Below, in pieces: positions 1-7,827 of a stretch of 9,661 nucleotides of DNA. Source of the stretch: ASMP01 sp035282925 (GTDB taxonomy: Archaea; Nanobdellota; Nanobdellia; Pacearchaeales; GW2011-AR1); the NCBI GenBank assembly GCA_035282925.1, contig DATEUW010000017.1, forward strand, positions 1-9,661, in the 5' to 3' direction. The translations under genes were made by a program, and so were the position numbers. Below the pieces are notes generated by a model. The model was not told the DNA's origin and made no database searches. It saw only the letters and a list, made by a program, of their open reading frames with translations. Each line of letters starts with the position of its first letter. Position 1 is the stretch's first letter.

Positions 1-2
1 TC

Positions 3-422
3 GTTCTGCTTGGAGCCACAAACACGCTCGTCATGGCTTTCTCCTTCCTTTCTCTTTATGCAATCTTAAAAACAAGGACAGGAGCTGCCGCAGCAATAAA
101 AGAACTGATAGGAATTCCTTCAGAAAAAATTTTAATCCTGATTTTAATAGTCGCGCTAATTTCCGGGATAATTTCTTTTTTCCTAACCAAAAAACTCTCC
201 GCTTTCTTCTCCAAAAAGATGAACAAGATAAATTATACAAAACTTTCAATATCCACATTGATTGTTCTAGTGGCTGTGGTATTTCTGATTTCGGGATTTC
301 TCGGACTGTTGGCTTTTGCAATTTCTGCATTCACCGGAATTTACTGTATCTCCCTTGGCGTAAGAAGGACGCAGATGATGGGTTGCCTGCTTCTGCCAAC
401 GATAGTGATCTATTTAGTTTAG
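3..422 (+). CDS. TctA-like archaeal membrane protein, C-terminal part (5' end outside window)
   Basis: This is the last 139 codons of a polytopic membrane protein. The frame is open from base 3 through the ATG at 33 to the TAG at 420-422. The residues before that ATG (GATNTLV) read as protein, so the gene starts upstream of the window and the ATG is internal. Four hydrophobic stretches are visible: the first about 20 residues, EKILILILIVALISGIISFF, a long one around LIVLVAVVFLISGFLG, and the C-terminal MMGCLLLPTIVIYLV. The GATNT motif, the following SGAA-like element (here TGAAAAI) and the end G-V-R-R-T-Q-MMG-LLLPT resemble the C terminus of the archaeal TctA-like family (COG1784), predicted transporters of unknown substrate. 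That assignment comes from remembered family motifs. It converges on the minus-strand operon, with only two bases between the stop codons. Confidence 0.72.
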   Translation, partial: VLLGATNTLVMAFSFLSLYAILKTRTGAAAAIKELIGIPSEKILILILIVALISGIISFFLTKKLSAFFSKKMNKINYTKLSISTLIVLVAVVFLISGFLGLLAFAISAFTGIYCISLGVRRTQMMGCLLLPTIVIYLV

Positions 423-424
423 AA

Positions 425-670
425 TTAATCTTTTATATTTGACTGTTCATATATCCATGCAAACATTAAAGCAATTCCTCCTAATGTAGCAATAGTTCCA
501 AGACCCATATTATAATACCAAGCTACAAAAGTAAAAAAAGCCCATACAACTGCCCAAATAGTGGACCAAATCTTAAAATTTTTTCTTTTCACTTTTAATT
601 TACCCCTTTCATATACAATTATTTCAAATCCACTTCGATAAGCCTTCTTGTTTTTCGATTTCCTTACCAA
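425..670 (-). CDS. Small two-helix membrane protein, unknown function
   Basis: A short basic N-terminal region (rich in Lys and Arg to about residue 32) is followed by two hydrophobic helices, about residues 34-53 (Trp-rich, ending VAWYY) and 55-74, and a short polar tail. The positive charge before helix 1 suggests both termini are cytoplasmic. I recognise no family. The 81-residue form begins at a TTG at 670 inside the last codons of DP2 (47-bp overlap). A shorter 55-residue form could start at GTG 592, preceded by AAGGGG about 10 nt upstream, and would lie wholly after the DP2 stop. The start is therefore unsettled. It is probably co-transcribed with DP2. G+C in 421-600 is about 29% (hand count), far below DP2, so it is either fast-evolving or recently acquired. 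The two hydrophobic helices make a real gene likelier than a chance frame. Confidence 0.6.
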   Translation of the reverse strand: MVRKSKNKKAYRSGFEIIVYERGKLKVKRKNFKIWSTIWAVVWAFFTFVAWYYNMGLGTIATLGGIALMFAWIYEQSNIKD

Positions 671-3600
671 ATATGGAATCTATATGCCTCTTCGTAAGCT
701 CGAGGCTCTGCTTTATGTAGGAAGAGAGGTTGTATTTTTTCGCGAGTTCCAGCGCAGGCTCCAGGTATTTCTTGATTCCTCCCTCATTGGTTGTGAAGAT
801 TATTTTTCCTCCGCATCTCTGGCAAACTCCTGAGAGCGGAGGGCGCCTCATTATCTCGTTGCAGGCAACGCAGCGGAATTCCTGCATTGAAAACTTTCTG
901 AGATTTCCTCTTAAATCCTTAAGGAAATGCCTCTCTATGATAAGCCTGGCTGTTTCACTGGTGTTTGCAGCCCTTATTTTTTCAACAAGCTCCATCTGAT
1001 GCTTTACCTTGTCCTGCATTGTTTCCAGAAGTTTGTAGCTGGAGCATACAACTCCATCGTTGAAATTTTCAGTGTCGTGTGTAAACATCAGTCCTTTGAA
1101 CGGATCTTTTCCCTCTTTCAGCACAGTTCTTACATCCCTTATCTGGATTTCAGAGGAATGTTTTCTTTGCTCCGCGAGCCTGTATAACCCTAAGGGGTAT
1201 TCATCGACGAGTTCAAAATCCATGATCTGGTCATCGACTTCTCCGGCATCAATCCTTGCATTCAAAACAAGGGGGCAGTCCTGGGTTCCTCCTCGGTGCT
1301 GCGGGATGAATTCCCGTGAAAAATTCAGAAGAACATCTCCCAAAAGCATTATGGCTGCCTCGTCTCCGTCACAGTCCCTCCTTATTGCGGCATGCATGAA
1401 AGGGCTCGCAAACATCCCCAGGGTATTTGAAAATCCTATTATTCTGCAGACAACTCCTGCGCAGTTGTGTGGAGCTATGCAAACCCCGAGTTTTCCGACT
1501 AAATCCTCGCGCTTTTTTACATTGTACAAAGGCTTCATGTCATAAAATTTCACAAGCATGTCGTCTACGAAATGGCATATCCTCATGAAGATGTCGTCTG
1601 CCCTTCCGTCAGGAGATTCGGGAGAACTCGGAAGCAGGATGTCATGAGGCATTAGCTCGAGAATTTGATTTTCGTTTTTTAATTCTTCTCCATGAATGTC
1701 CTTGTCATACCCTATCTCCCTTAATTTTTCCATGCTTACGCCTATCTCTTTCGGCTTAAAAGAAACTAAAGGCATTTCGGTTGCATCGAACCTTATCGTT
1801 CCGTCTTTGTTCACCTGAAGGTCAAACATCGCTCTCAATATTCCTTTTGAAAGGTTTTCAACTATATGGTCACCAGAGCTCGTTCCCCTGACGCCTTTTA
1901 TTAAAGGAGGGATTTCTCCGTTGGAAAGCCCCAGTTTTTCCTTTGCCTTTTCAAAATAATGATTTATGTCTATTACTTTGTTGTAATAAGATGCAGACCT
2001 TCTGTGCTCCTTGCATCTCTCCAGGGAGGTTTTTCCGCAGTCATGGCAATAAAACATCTTCCTGGTTTTAGAGTTGCAGGTTTCGCATGTCCTGTAAATT
2101 GTTTCCATCCTGCATTTCTCGCAGTAGAATATAGGGAATGCGCTTGAAATGCCTCCGTTTTCAAGGGCTGACTGGAAACTTCGCAGCCTGCCGCCTTCGC
2201 TTCCCACAGGAAAAAGAACGTTCGGGCTTCCTGTTAATTTTCTTAATTTCGCTTTTTCCGGGCGGCCCATTCTTGCCCCTATGAAATCCCCTGCCTTGTC
2301 CCTTATGTTGAATTTTGAAATAGAATTTATAATTTCTAAAACAAGATACTTTTTATCATCAGAATTGTCCAAGCCTTTGATAGAAATCGTTTTGTTAACT
2401 TTTTCCTCATAATTATCAATATCTTTTCTTAATCCCCTTTCCTCCAACATGGCCTCTTTACTGGAATTTTCCTCATCTAAAATTTTCCAGTCAATTCCGA
2501 GATTTGCAAATAATGCCCTGCTGTTTTCAAAATTTATTACCACGTTCTCCGTAGTTACCTCATGCTCAACTCCTAAAAGTTCCAGGGCTCTTTTTCCAGA
2601 TTTGAATTTTTCCTGGTCTGTTTTTGTATAGGGGAGGACTATTTTTTTGCTGGCTTTCCCGTATTTCAGCCATTCTATCAGTCCGAGGAATTCTTCCTTT
2701 GAGATTTCTGTCCAGTAGAAGATATACTTTGGATTCAGAGAGATTTTTTCCTTGAGGCTTATCTCAACTGCTTTTTCAAGACTTATTTTCCAGGCATCGG
2801 TGCTCTTTTCAAGTTGGGGATTTTTTTCTCTGAGCTCCAGCTTCCATATCTCCTCCACATATCCTGGCTTCAGGAGATTAAAGTTCCTGTTTGTAACGTC
2901 GCTGAAAGGAAAAAGTATGTCTCCAATATAAATTATCTCTTCTGTATCGGGATAAAGTGCCTTCGCTTCCTCCCTCGTTTTTATTTTCCTGACTGTTCCA
3001 TTAAACAGCTTGACTATCGGTCCGTCAATAGAATCGCAGACAGTAACAATGCATCCTTTCGTAGGCTTCTCTATCTTGAGCTGGGTTCCTATGGCAATAA
3101 AACCGTCTGTGATCTCCATGGTTGCTGGATGCACAGAGGCTGCGCTGAATCCTGAGACTCTGCTGCGGCCGTATCTGAACCTGAAGGCTCCTGATTCAGA
3201 AGGATGCCCGAATACAGGCCTCCCTGCAACAAGATCCTGGATATATGTCGGAGCAGCTTCTATTTTTCCCGCGTCTCTCTTTTCATGAATTTTGACATAT
3301 TCCTCCAGAAAATTCCAGTCGCTCAGCCTGAACCCTTTTTTTCTCAAAGAAGATATGTATTTGGAAATTTTTTTTGCTTTTTGTGCTATCCCTTCCCCCA
3401 TAACCAAGCAAAACCCGCTTCGCACAAAGTTGGTCTCTATCCTTTCCAGGTTTTTGTGATTGGAAGCTTCGAGAGTTTCAGATGGATCTCCATTTACCTG
3501 AATAGGAAGATACCTTGCCAGAAATCTTATTTCCTCATCTGTCGGCATATACTGCAGATTGGTAATCCTTTCGTGATAGTCGCGCATCTCGACAACGCTT

Positions 3601-4157
3601 CTCTTTATTTCCTCTTCTCTGGGGTCATATTTTGCATATCCGAAGAGTTCCCTCAGATAATCTATAATGACAAGGGAAAATGCTGCGCTGGTCCCTCCTG
3701 CGCTTCTTATAGGGCCTGAGAAATAGGGGCTGAAATACTCTTTCCCTTCCGAGGTCTTCACTATTTTTATCTCTGTCAGTCCCTCTATCGGGCTGGAAAC
3801 AACTCCTAAAGTTATGTATGCTATGCCTGTCCTTGCTCCTGCCTCTATGGCTTCCTTCAGGCTCGGAAACTTGCAGAATTTTTGCTTTGCGATTTCCTCT
3901 GCGATTTGCAGGCAAATTGACGGGTCCAGTTTTCCGAATTTTTTCTCCAGCTCGGTGATTCTCTCCACTATCCCCGAGTCCACCATCTGGGGGTAAATCG
4001 TTGAAACTAAGCTCACGACTTTTTCGGCAAGGCTTCTCGCCAGGGGAATCTCAACTTTGTCCGCAGGGTCAAGGCCTTTGCCCCTCGCCTCCTCTGCTAC
4101 GGCATAAACCTCTTTGGTTCTTTTCTCTATTTCCTTCAGATATTGCTGCGTGTTCAT
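624..4157 (-). CDS. polC: DNA polymerase D large (catalytic) subunit DP2
   Basis: This is the 1177-residue catalytic subunit of the archaeal replicative polymerase PolD, which extends DNA in a complex with DP1. The N-terminal block carries the family signatures SGPIRSAGGTSAA (148-160), VNGDP (221-225), RYGRSR (328-333) and HPATMEI (343-349). GARMGRPEKAKLRK (627-640) leads into the central part. Zinc-site cysteines are C679/C682 with C691/C694, then C704/C707 and C715, and near the C terminus C1096/C1099 with C1112/C1115. The catalytic double-psi barrel motif is DCDGDE (928-933), with D930 and D932 matching the catalytic aspartates known from Pyrococcus DP2. The last eight residues, QEGLSKWI, fit a PCNA-interacting (PIP) motif. 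No intein interrupts the active-site motif. The ATG overlaps the upstream HAD stop as ATGA, so translation is probably coupled. Length is normal to slightly short for the family, and no key residue is missing. Confidence 0.98.
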   Translation of the reverse strand: MNTQQYLKEIEKRTKEVYAVAEEARGKGLDPADKVEIPLARSLAEKVVSLVSTIYPQMVDSGIVERITELEKKFGKLDPSICLQIAEEIAKQKFCKFPSLKEAIEAGARTGIAYITLGVVSSPIEGLTEIKIVKTSEGKEYFSPYFSGPIRSAGGTSAAFSLVIIDYLRELFGYAKYDPREEEIKRSVVEMRDYHERITNLQYMPTDEEIRFLARYLPIQVNGDPSETLEASNHKNLERIETNFVRSGFCLVMGEGIAQKAKKISKYISSLRKKGFRLSDWNFLEEYVKIHEKRDAGKIEAAPTYIQDLVAGRPVFGHPSESGAFRFRYGRSRVSGFSAASVHPATMEITDGFIAIGTQLKIEKPTKGCIVTVCDSIDGPIVKLFNGTVRKIKTREEAKALYPDTEEIIYIGDILFPFSDVTNRNFNLLKPGYVEEIWKLELREKNPQLEKSTDAWKISLEKAVEISLKEKISLNPKYIFYWTEISKEEFLGLIEWLKYGKASKKIVLPYTKTDQEKFKSGKRALELLGVEHEVTTENVVINFENSRALFANLGIDWKILDEENSSKEAMLEERGLRKDIDNYEEKVNKTISIKGLDNSDDKKYLVLEIINSISKFNIRDKAGDFIGARMGRPEKAKLRKLTGSPNVLFPVGSEGGRLRSFQSALENGGISSAFPIFYCEKCRMETIYRTCETCNSKTRKMFYCHDCGKTSLERCKEHRRSASYYNKVIDINHYFEKAKEKLGLSNGEIPPLIKGVRGTSSGDHIVENLSKGILRAMFDLQVNKDGTIRFDATEMPLVSFKPKEIGVSMEKLREIGYDKDIHGEELKNENQILELMPHDILLPSSPESPDGRADDIFMRICHFVDDMLVKFYDMKPLYNVKKREDLVGKLGVCIAPHNCAGVVCRIIGFSNTLGMFASPFMHAAIRRDCDGDEAAIMLLGDVLLNFSREFIPQHRGGTQDCPLVLNARIDAGEVDDQIMDFELVDEYPLGLYRLAEQRKHSSEIQIRDVRTVLKEGKDPFKGLMFTHDTENFNDGVVCSSYKLLETMQDKVKHQMELVEKIRAANTSETARLIIERHFLKDLRGNLRKFSMQEFRCVACNEIMRRPPLSGVCQRCGGKIIFTTNEGGIKKYLEPALELAKKYNLSSYIKQSLELTKRHIDSIFGKEIEKQEGLSKWI

Positions 4158-4744
4158 TTTAGTCTTTCAACAATTTCCTGCCAGCCGCCCTTTATTCTTA
4201 ACAACCTTGGAGGAATAGCGGCATAATTTCCATTTAATTGATTGTGGGAATTATTAAACAAAAAAACATCTAATCCAGTATTGGCAGCGTTTAATGCTAT
4301 TTCAAGGCAGTCTTCGATTAAAAGATCTGCCCCTTCTGCAATGCAAATTCTTCCTTTGTCCATTTCTGACGCTGCAGCCACATATTGCCCTGTGTAAATT
4401 ACCCTTTCTATAAAAGTATTGAAGTTCTTTCTAAGAAAATTTTCAGTTAGTACGCGCATTGATTCTGGTCTTGAGGTAATGGAAAATAATTCATGGCTTC
4501 TGGAAAGAACAGCGATTCCTTCCCGAGAGTATGGCATAGGCATTATTTTCAAAACGTCGGGACTTTTAAAAAATTCTTCAACAACCCCAACAGCATATTC
4601 TTTGGAACCCCCCCATGTCTTCTCCAAATCATGGTGCCTGTAATCCCCAACCCTAAATTCCGTTCCATGCATTCTATTGTAAAAATCATTAAGTGTGGGT
4701 ATAGTGTCTAACAAAACGCCGTCAATATCTATTGCTATTTTCAT
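4154..4744 (-). CDS. HAD-superfamily hydrolase, 5'-nucleotidase (NT5C)-like
   Basis: A 196-residue soluble HAD hydrolase. Motif I is DIDGVLLD (residues 6-13, nucleophile D6 and acid D8). Motif II is the threonine of SITSRP (T90), followed by K130 as the motif III lysine. Motif IV is LIEDCLE with E144/D145. The insertion after motif I, with Tyr/His/Trp-rich segments, and the TSRP form of motif II resemble the cytosolic deoxynucleotidase type C / YqfW-like HAD group, whose members dephosphorylate nucleotides or related small phosphates. The actual substrate cannot be read from sequence. I start it at the ATG at 4744 because the DIDG strand follows at once and the DP1 stop lies 4 bp upstream. 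The open frame extends to 4801 only by running into DP1. Its TGA overlaps the DP2 ATG by 4 bp. Its G+C is about 39% by hand count, lower than the DP2 stretches sampled. Confidence 0.85.
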   Translation of the reverse strand: MKIAIDIDGVLLDTIPTLNDFYNRMHGTEFRVGDYRHHDLEKTWGGSKEYAVGVVEEFFKSPDVLKIMPMPYSREGIAVLSRSHELFSITSRPESMRVLTENFLRKNFNTFIERVIYTGQYVAAASEMDKGRICIAEGADLLIEDCLEIALNAANTGLDVFLFNNSHNQLNGNYAAIPPRLLRIKGGWQEIVERLK

Positions 4745-4748
4745 TTTT

Positions 4749-6368
4749 TTATACTTCAGTTTTCTGATGCAAAACTTTTGCATGTTCCTCCTTTGTGTCA
4801 AAATCGAGGATTGTTACCGCCCTTGTTTTTAAGTTGAGCATGGGGACCTTGCAGAAATCGGGCTGGTTTCCTTTTCTTTTCTGGTATTCTGTTTCTTCTT
4901 CCCATCCTGAGCCTGAAATAATAAGGATGTTGTTGTAATAGGAAACAGCGCACTTGTGGGTATGCCCTGAAACAAAGACGTCTGGAACTTTTTTTATTAC
5001 AAGCTCATCTTTTTCAGATGGGTAAGTCTGTATAGAAGAATATGTCGGCGCCAGATGCCTGTTTTTTAAAAGATAGGCCATGACCTTATCCGGCTCGTTC
5101 AGGCCTTTTTCAACAAGGCTCGGAACAGTGTTTGCATAAAATGAATAAGAAAATCCGTGGTAGGTAAGAATGTCGAACCCTGAAAAATTTTTCTTTGCGC
5201 CGATGTTCACATAAGAGGGATTTGCCGTAAGAATCACATTTTTCATATTATAGAGGGGCCACGCATATTTTTCATCGAGAACAGGCTGCGGCTCCATAAG
5301 ACGCACGCCGTCGTGGTTTCCGGGAGAGATTATTATTCTGATTCCTCTCCTTATCCTGCTCAATAATTCTGCGAGCCCCTGAAACTGCGCCTCCAGGTCC
5401 TCCACCTTGAGGTCTTTTTTTTGGCCAGGATAAATTCCGACCCCTGCAACCAGGTCCCCGAGCACGAAAAGGTATTTTATTTTTTCAACCTCGCCCGCTT
5501 TCCCGTGTTTCCCGTTGAGGTAATCTATGAATTTCAGGAAGCTCTCCTCCATGAAAAGCTTGCTTCCGTAATGCATATCGCCTATGAAAAGGGCGCTCTC
5601 TTCGGAAGGGGATTTTTTTCTTTCTGATACCATGGCGTCTGGAAAAACTATGCTGTTTGCAAAAAATATTTCCCTGTCTCCAAATCCGCTGAATCCAACA
5701 ATGGTGTCGAGGGAAATGTCCTCTGCCTTTTTGTAAAGCTCGGATTTGTTCTGGCTCACGAGAATCCTTATCTTTCCTGTCAGATCCTCCACATCCAAGA
5801 GGATATTTTTGTTCTTTGTCAGTCTTTTATCAGAAACAATTCCTATTATTGAGATTTTCTGCCTCGCCTTGGAAAGTTTGTTTATGGAAACAAGGCCTTC
5901 CAGCTCAGGGTGCTCCTGCAGGATTTCTTTTATATCCTGAAACCTGCTTCTTATGTTTTTTACAAAGTCCTCTATCTCCACCTTTTTTCTGAAAGAGGGG
6001 GTTTTTGAAAGAACCCTCACCTGGGGCTCTAGTTCTGCGGAATCTTCAATGGAAAAGGTTTTTACTGTCGGGCTGGCAATCACAGAGCTTTCCTTGGAGA
6101 TTTCTATCTGCAATCCAAGCTTGATTTTTAGCCTCTCGAGTTTTTTCTGGTTTTCCTTTGGAAGCTCGAGGAAAAATTCGCTGATTTGCTCCCTGTTTTT
6201 TTCAAGGAGATCTTTGGTTATTATTTTCTTCTGGGCATAATTCCCTATTTTTTCTATTATCAGTTTTACAGAATCTTCATCTGCAGTCTCGCTGAAAAGG
6301 GTCAAAACCTCTGGATTTACCAGCAGCCCTTTTTCAATACAGTACCTGAGAATTTCTTTCGAGTCCAT
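4749..6368 (-). CDS. polB: DNA polymerase D small (proofreading exonuclease) subunit DP1
   Basis: This 539-residue protein is the PolD subunit with Mre11-like 3'-5' exonuclease activity, which proofreads for DP2. An N-terminal helical region and a variable linker (to about 165) are followed by an OB-fold region (about 170-245, starting KISIIGIVSD) and the calcineurin-like phosphoesterase domain. Metal-binding motifs are all present: GDMH (D264, H266), GD (D305), PGNHDG (N351, H352), YHG (H404) and GHTH (H469, H471). The family signature GVGIYPGQ is at 310-317, reading from the GDLVAGVG turn. The residue before that signature is Ala, where I recall Asp in Pyrococcus (GDVVDGVG). No catalytic residue appears lost, so the exonuclease should be active. 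The start at ATG 6368 gives MDSKEILRYC; no clear Shine-Dalgarno precedes it and cdc6 ends 36 bp upstream, so it is probably translated from the cdc6 transcript. Confidence 0.97.
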   Translation of the reverse strand: MDSKEILRYCIEKGLLVNPEVLTLFSETADEDSVKLIIEKIGNYAQKKIITKDLLEKNREQISEFFLELPKENQKKLERLKIKLGLQIEISKESSVIASPTVKTFSIEDSAELEPQVRVLSKTPSFRKKVEIEDFVKNIRSRFQDIKEILQEHPELEGLVSINKLSKARQKISIIGIVSDKRLTKNKNILLDVEDLTGKIRILVSQNKSELYKKAEDISLDTIVGFSGFGDREIFFANSIVFPDAMVSERKKSPSEESALFIGDMHYGSKLFMEESFLKFIDYLNGKHGKAGEVEKIKYLFVLGDLVAGVGIYPGQKKDLKVEDLEAQFQGLAELLSRIRRGIRIIISPGNHDGVRLMEPQPVLDEKYAWPLYNMKNVILTANPSYVNIGAKKNFSGFDILTYHGFSYSFYANTVPSLVEKGLNEPDKVMAYLLKNRHLAPTYSSIQTYPSEKDELVIKKVPDVFVSGHTHKCAVSYYNNILIISGSGWEEETEYQKRKGNQPDFCKVPMLNLKTRAVTILDFDTKEEHAKVLHQKTEV

Positions 6369-6404
6369 TTTTGTTTTTTAATTTTAAGAGCATCTTGCTT
6401 GTGG

Positions 6405-7616
6405 CTATTTGTAATCCAGGGTTTCCTGAATTATTTCCTTTGCCTTCTCTACTATGGGCTTTGCTATCGCGAGCTTTATTTCCCTCATTCGCCCGCCGCG
6501 GCCTTTTGAAACAACCCTTACGTTGATTATTCCAAGCATATCAAACTCCTGTATGATGTCGGAAACGCGCCTCTGCGTCAGGACTTCTGCCTTGTTCTTC
6601 AGGCAGACTTCCCCATACAGATTATAGACATCTCCAGTGAACACCGGGCTGCCTTTGCTCTTCTCTGAAAGGGTTATTATCGAATGAAGGACGTACTGGA
6701 ACTGTTTCGGCTCTGTTTTGATGACATCCAGAATCTTGTCCCTCTCAATTTTTGTGTTTGCCTCGTCCAGGTGCTTCATCAGAATTTTTCTGGAGTTGTC
6801 CCTCTCTGCTATCTCCCCTGCTATCCTCAGCAAATCCAGGGCCCTTCGCGCATCCCCATGCTCCCTAGCGGCAAGGGCTGCGCATTTTGCAATCACCCCT
6901 TCCTGAACCACTTTTTCCTTGAAGGCCTCTTGTGATCTCTTGTTCAGAATTTCCTGGAGCTGAATAGCATTATATGGGGGGAAAACAATCTCCTCCTCTG
7001 AAAGGCTGCTTCTCACCCTCGGATCCAAGCCATCCAAGAAAGTCAGATCGTTGCTTATTCCGACAAAGGATATCTGGGTCTTTGACAGCTCGGAGTTCAG
7101 CCTCGTTAGATTGTAGAGGAAATCGCTGGAAATTTTTTTCACTGCCTGGTCTATCTCATCCAGAATCAAGACCAAAAACTGCTTTTCCTTATCTATAATC
7201 TCTATAAATTTGCTGTAAACCGTCTCTGTGGGGAGCCCTGTGTTCGGGACTTCTCCGCCGAGCTTTTTTATTATTTCTGCAAGTATCCTATACTCTGTGT
7301 CTGAGACTTTTTTCAGTTTGCAGTTGAGGTATTCTATCCTGAGGTTGAAGTCTCCGTCTTTTTTTGCCCTTTTGATGAGCTGGTCCTTCATGTACAGTAT
7401 GGAAAGGGTTTTTCCTGTTCCGGTTTTCCCATAAAGAAAAAGGTTGCTGGTCTTTTCTCCCCTCAACACAGGGGCTAGGACAGAGGCGACCTGCTTTATC
7501 TGCTCTTCCCTGTGAGGAATTTCCTCTGGCCTGTAGTTGGATTGCAGTATGGACTTGTCCTTGAAAATTCTGTTGCCGTCGAAAGATTCAAAAATTTTGT
7601 CTAAGTCTGATTTCAT
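6405..7616 (-). CDS. cdc6: Replication initiator Orc1/Cdc6
   Basis: A 403-residue AAA+ ATPase with a C-terminal winged helix, which recognises origin boxes and recruits the MCM helicase. Visible motifs in this numbering: Walker A GKTGTGKT (63-70), Walker B LILDEID (D153, E154), sensor 1 GISN (N189), arginine-finger region DPRVR (198-202) and sensor 2 GDARRAL (254-260). The winged helix occupies about the last 100 residues, with the wing at SKGRGGRMREIKL. I start at ATG 7616 (MKSDLDKIFESF). The frame stays open to 7718, but that extra 34-residue stretch is non-conserved-looking, contains the promoter and lacks a Shine-Dalgarno. The ATG has GAGAGGA nine bases upstream. It is the first gene of the minus-strand replication operon and borders the presumed origin. 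The intact ATPase motifs argue for a functional initiator. Confidence 0.97.
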   Translation of the reverse strand: MKSDLDKIFESFDGNRIFKDKSILQSNYRPEEIPHREEQIKQVASVLAPVLRGEKTSNLFLYGKTGTGKTLSILYMKDQLIKRAKKDGDFNLRIEYLNCKLKKVSDTEYRILAEIIKKLGGEVPNTGLPTETVYSKFIEIIDKEKQFLVLILDEIDQAVKKISSDFLYNLTRLNSELSKTQISFVGISNDLTFLDGLDPRVRSSLSEEEIVFPPYNAIQLQEILNKRSQEAFKEKVVQEGVIAKCAALAAREHGDARRALDLLRIAGEIAERDNSRKILMKHLDEANTKIERDKILDVIKTEPKQFQYVLHSIITLSEKSKGSPVFTGDVYNLYGEVCLKNKAEVLTQRRVSDIIQEFDMLGIINVRVVSKGRGGRMREIKLAIAKPIVEKAKEIIQETLDYK

Positions 7617-7625
7617 TCCCCTCTG

Positions 7626-7632
7626 TCCTCTC
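7626..7632 (-). promoter_or_regulatory. Shine-Dalgarno of cdc6
   Basis: GAGAGGA on the minus strand ends nine bases before the ATG at 7616, a suitable spacing. It decides this start over the upstream codons in the same frame. A second purine run, GAGGGG, lies too close to the ATG to act as the site itself. Confidence 0.6.
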
Positions 7633-7653
7633 ACACGTTTGTTTCTTGTGGAA
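7633..7653 (-). promoter_or_regulatory. Degenerate ORB-like element in the cdc6 leader
   Basis: On the minus strand the site reads TTCCACAAGAAAC followed by AAACGTGT. It keeps the two arms of the ORB core (15 of 21 matches to the 9403-9423 copy by eye) but lacks a G-string. It lies between the cdc6 TATA box and Shine-Dalgarno, so it could serve autoregulation or be chance. Confidence 0.3.
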
Positions 7654-7694
7654 AATGCACAAAAAAACAAAACAGTATCGGCAAAAAATTCCTC

Positions 7695-7705
7695 TTTTAT
7701 ATAAA
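7695..7705 (-). promoter_or_regulatory. TATA box of the cdc6-PolD operon
   Basis: TTTATATAAAA on the minus strand is a canonical archaeal TATA element. With the usual spacing of about 25 bp, transcription would begin near 7672, leaving a leader of roughly 55 nt before the cdc6 ATG. This is the only convincing promoter I see for the operon. The leader would contain one of the weak ORB-like elements (7633-7653) and the second lies just upstream of the TATA box, so Orc1/Cdc6 could repress its own operon (inference). Confidence 0.65.
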
Positions 7706-7730
7706 GACTTATAACCACTGATTAAGAAGA

Positions 7731-7751
7731 ACACCTCAATTTCCCATGGAA
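7731..7751 (-). promoter_or_regulatory. ORB-like element, inverted orientation
   Basis: On the minus strand the site reads TTCCATGGGAAA followed by TTGAGGTGT. Aligned by eye it matches the strong element at 9403-9423 at 16 of 21 positions, including the TTCCA, GGAAA and part of the G-string. It faces opposite to the strong box at 7904-7924, with the A/T tract between them. It lies just upstream of the cdc6 TATA box. It is weaker than the + strand copies. Confidence 0.45.
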
Positions 7752-7827
7752 ACAGGAAAAAATCTGATTTGGAAAGAAAATTTATTATTTTTCATGAATT
7801 TCAGAATATTTTCTGGATTTTTCATTG

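Noticed and set aside
33..35. ATG at 33 as the true start of the first membrane protein
   Set aside because: The frame is open to base 3 and the residues before it (GATNT) form a recognisable family motif, so the gene is truncated by the window edge.
1320..1400. Intein within the DP2 active-site motif
   Set aside because: DP2 carries an intein in some archaea, but here the motif runs uninterrupted through RRDCDGDEAAIML.
1060..3719. Long + strand frames within the DP2 region
   Set aside because: They lie antisense to a well-conserved DP2 and show no domain pattern; they reflect the codon structure of the real gene.
4745..4801. Upstream extension of the HAD gene into DP1
   Set aside because: The added residues are basic and unconserved-looking; the HAD fold begins with MKIAIDIDG at ATG 4744, which sits 4 bp after the DP1 stop.
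6369..6404. Independent promoter for DP1 in the cdc6-DP1 gap
   Set aside because: The only TATA-like string (CTTAAAATTA) is about 16 bp from the ATG, too close, so read-through from cdc6 is simpler.
7617..7718. Upstream extension of the cdc6 reading frame by 34 codons
   Set aside because: The extension looks non-protein (MVISLYIKEEFF...), overlaps the operon TATA box and has no Shine-Dalgarno, while ATG 7616 has one and starts directly at a typical Orc1 N terminus.
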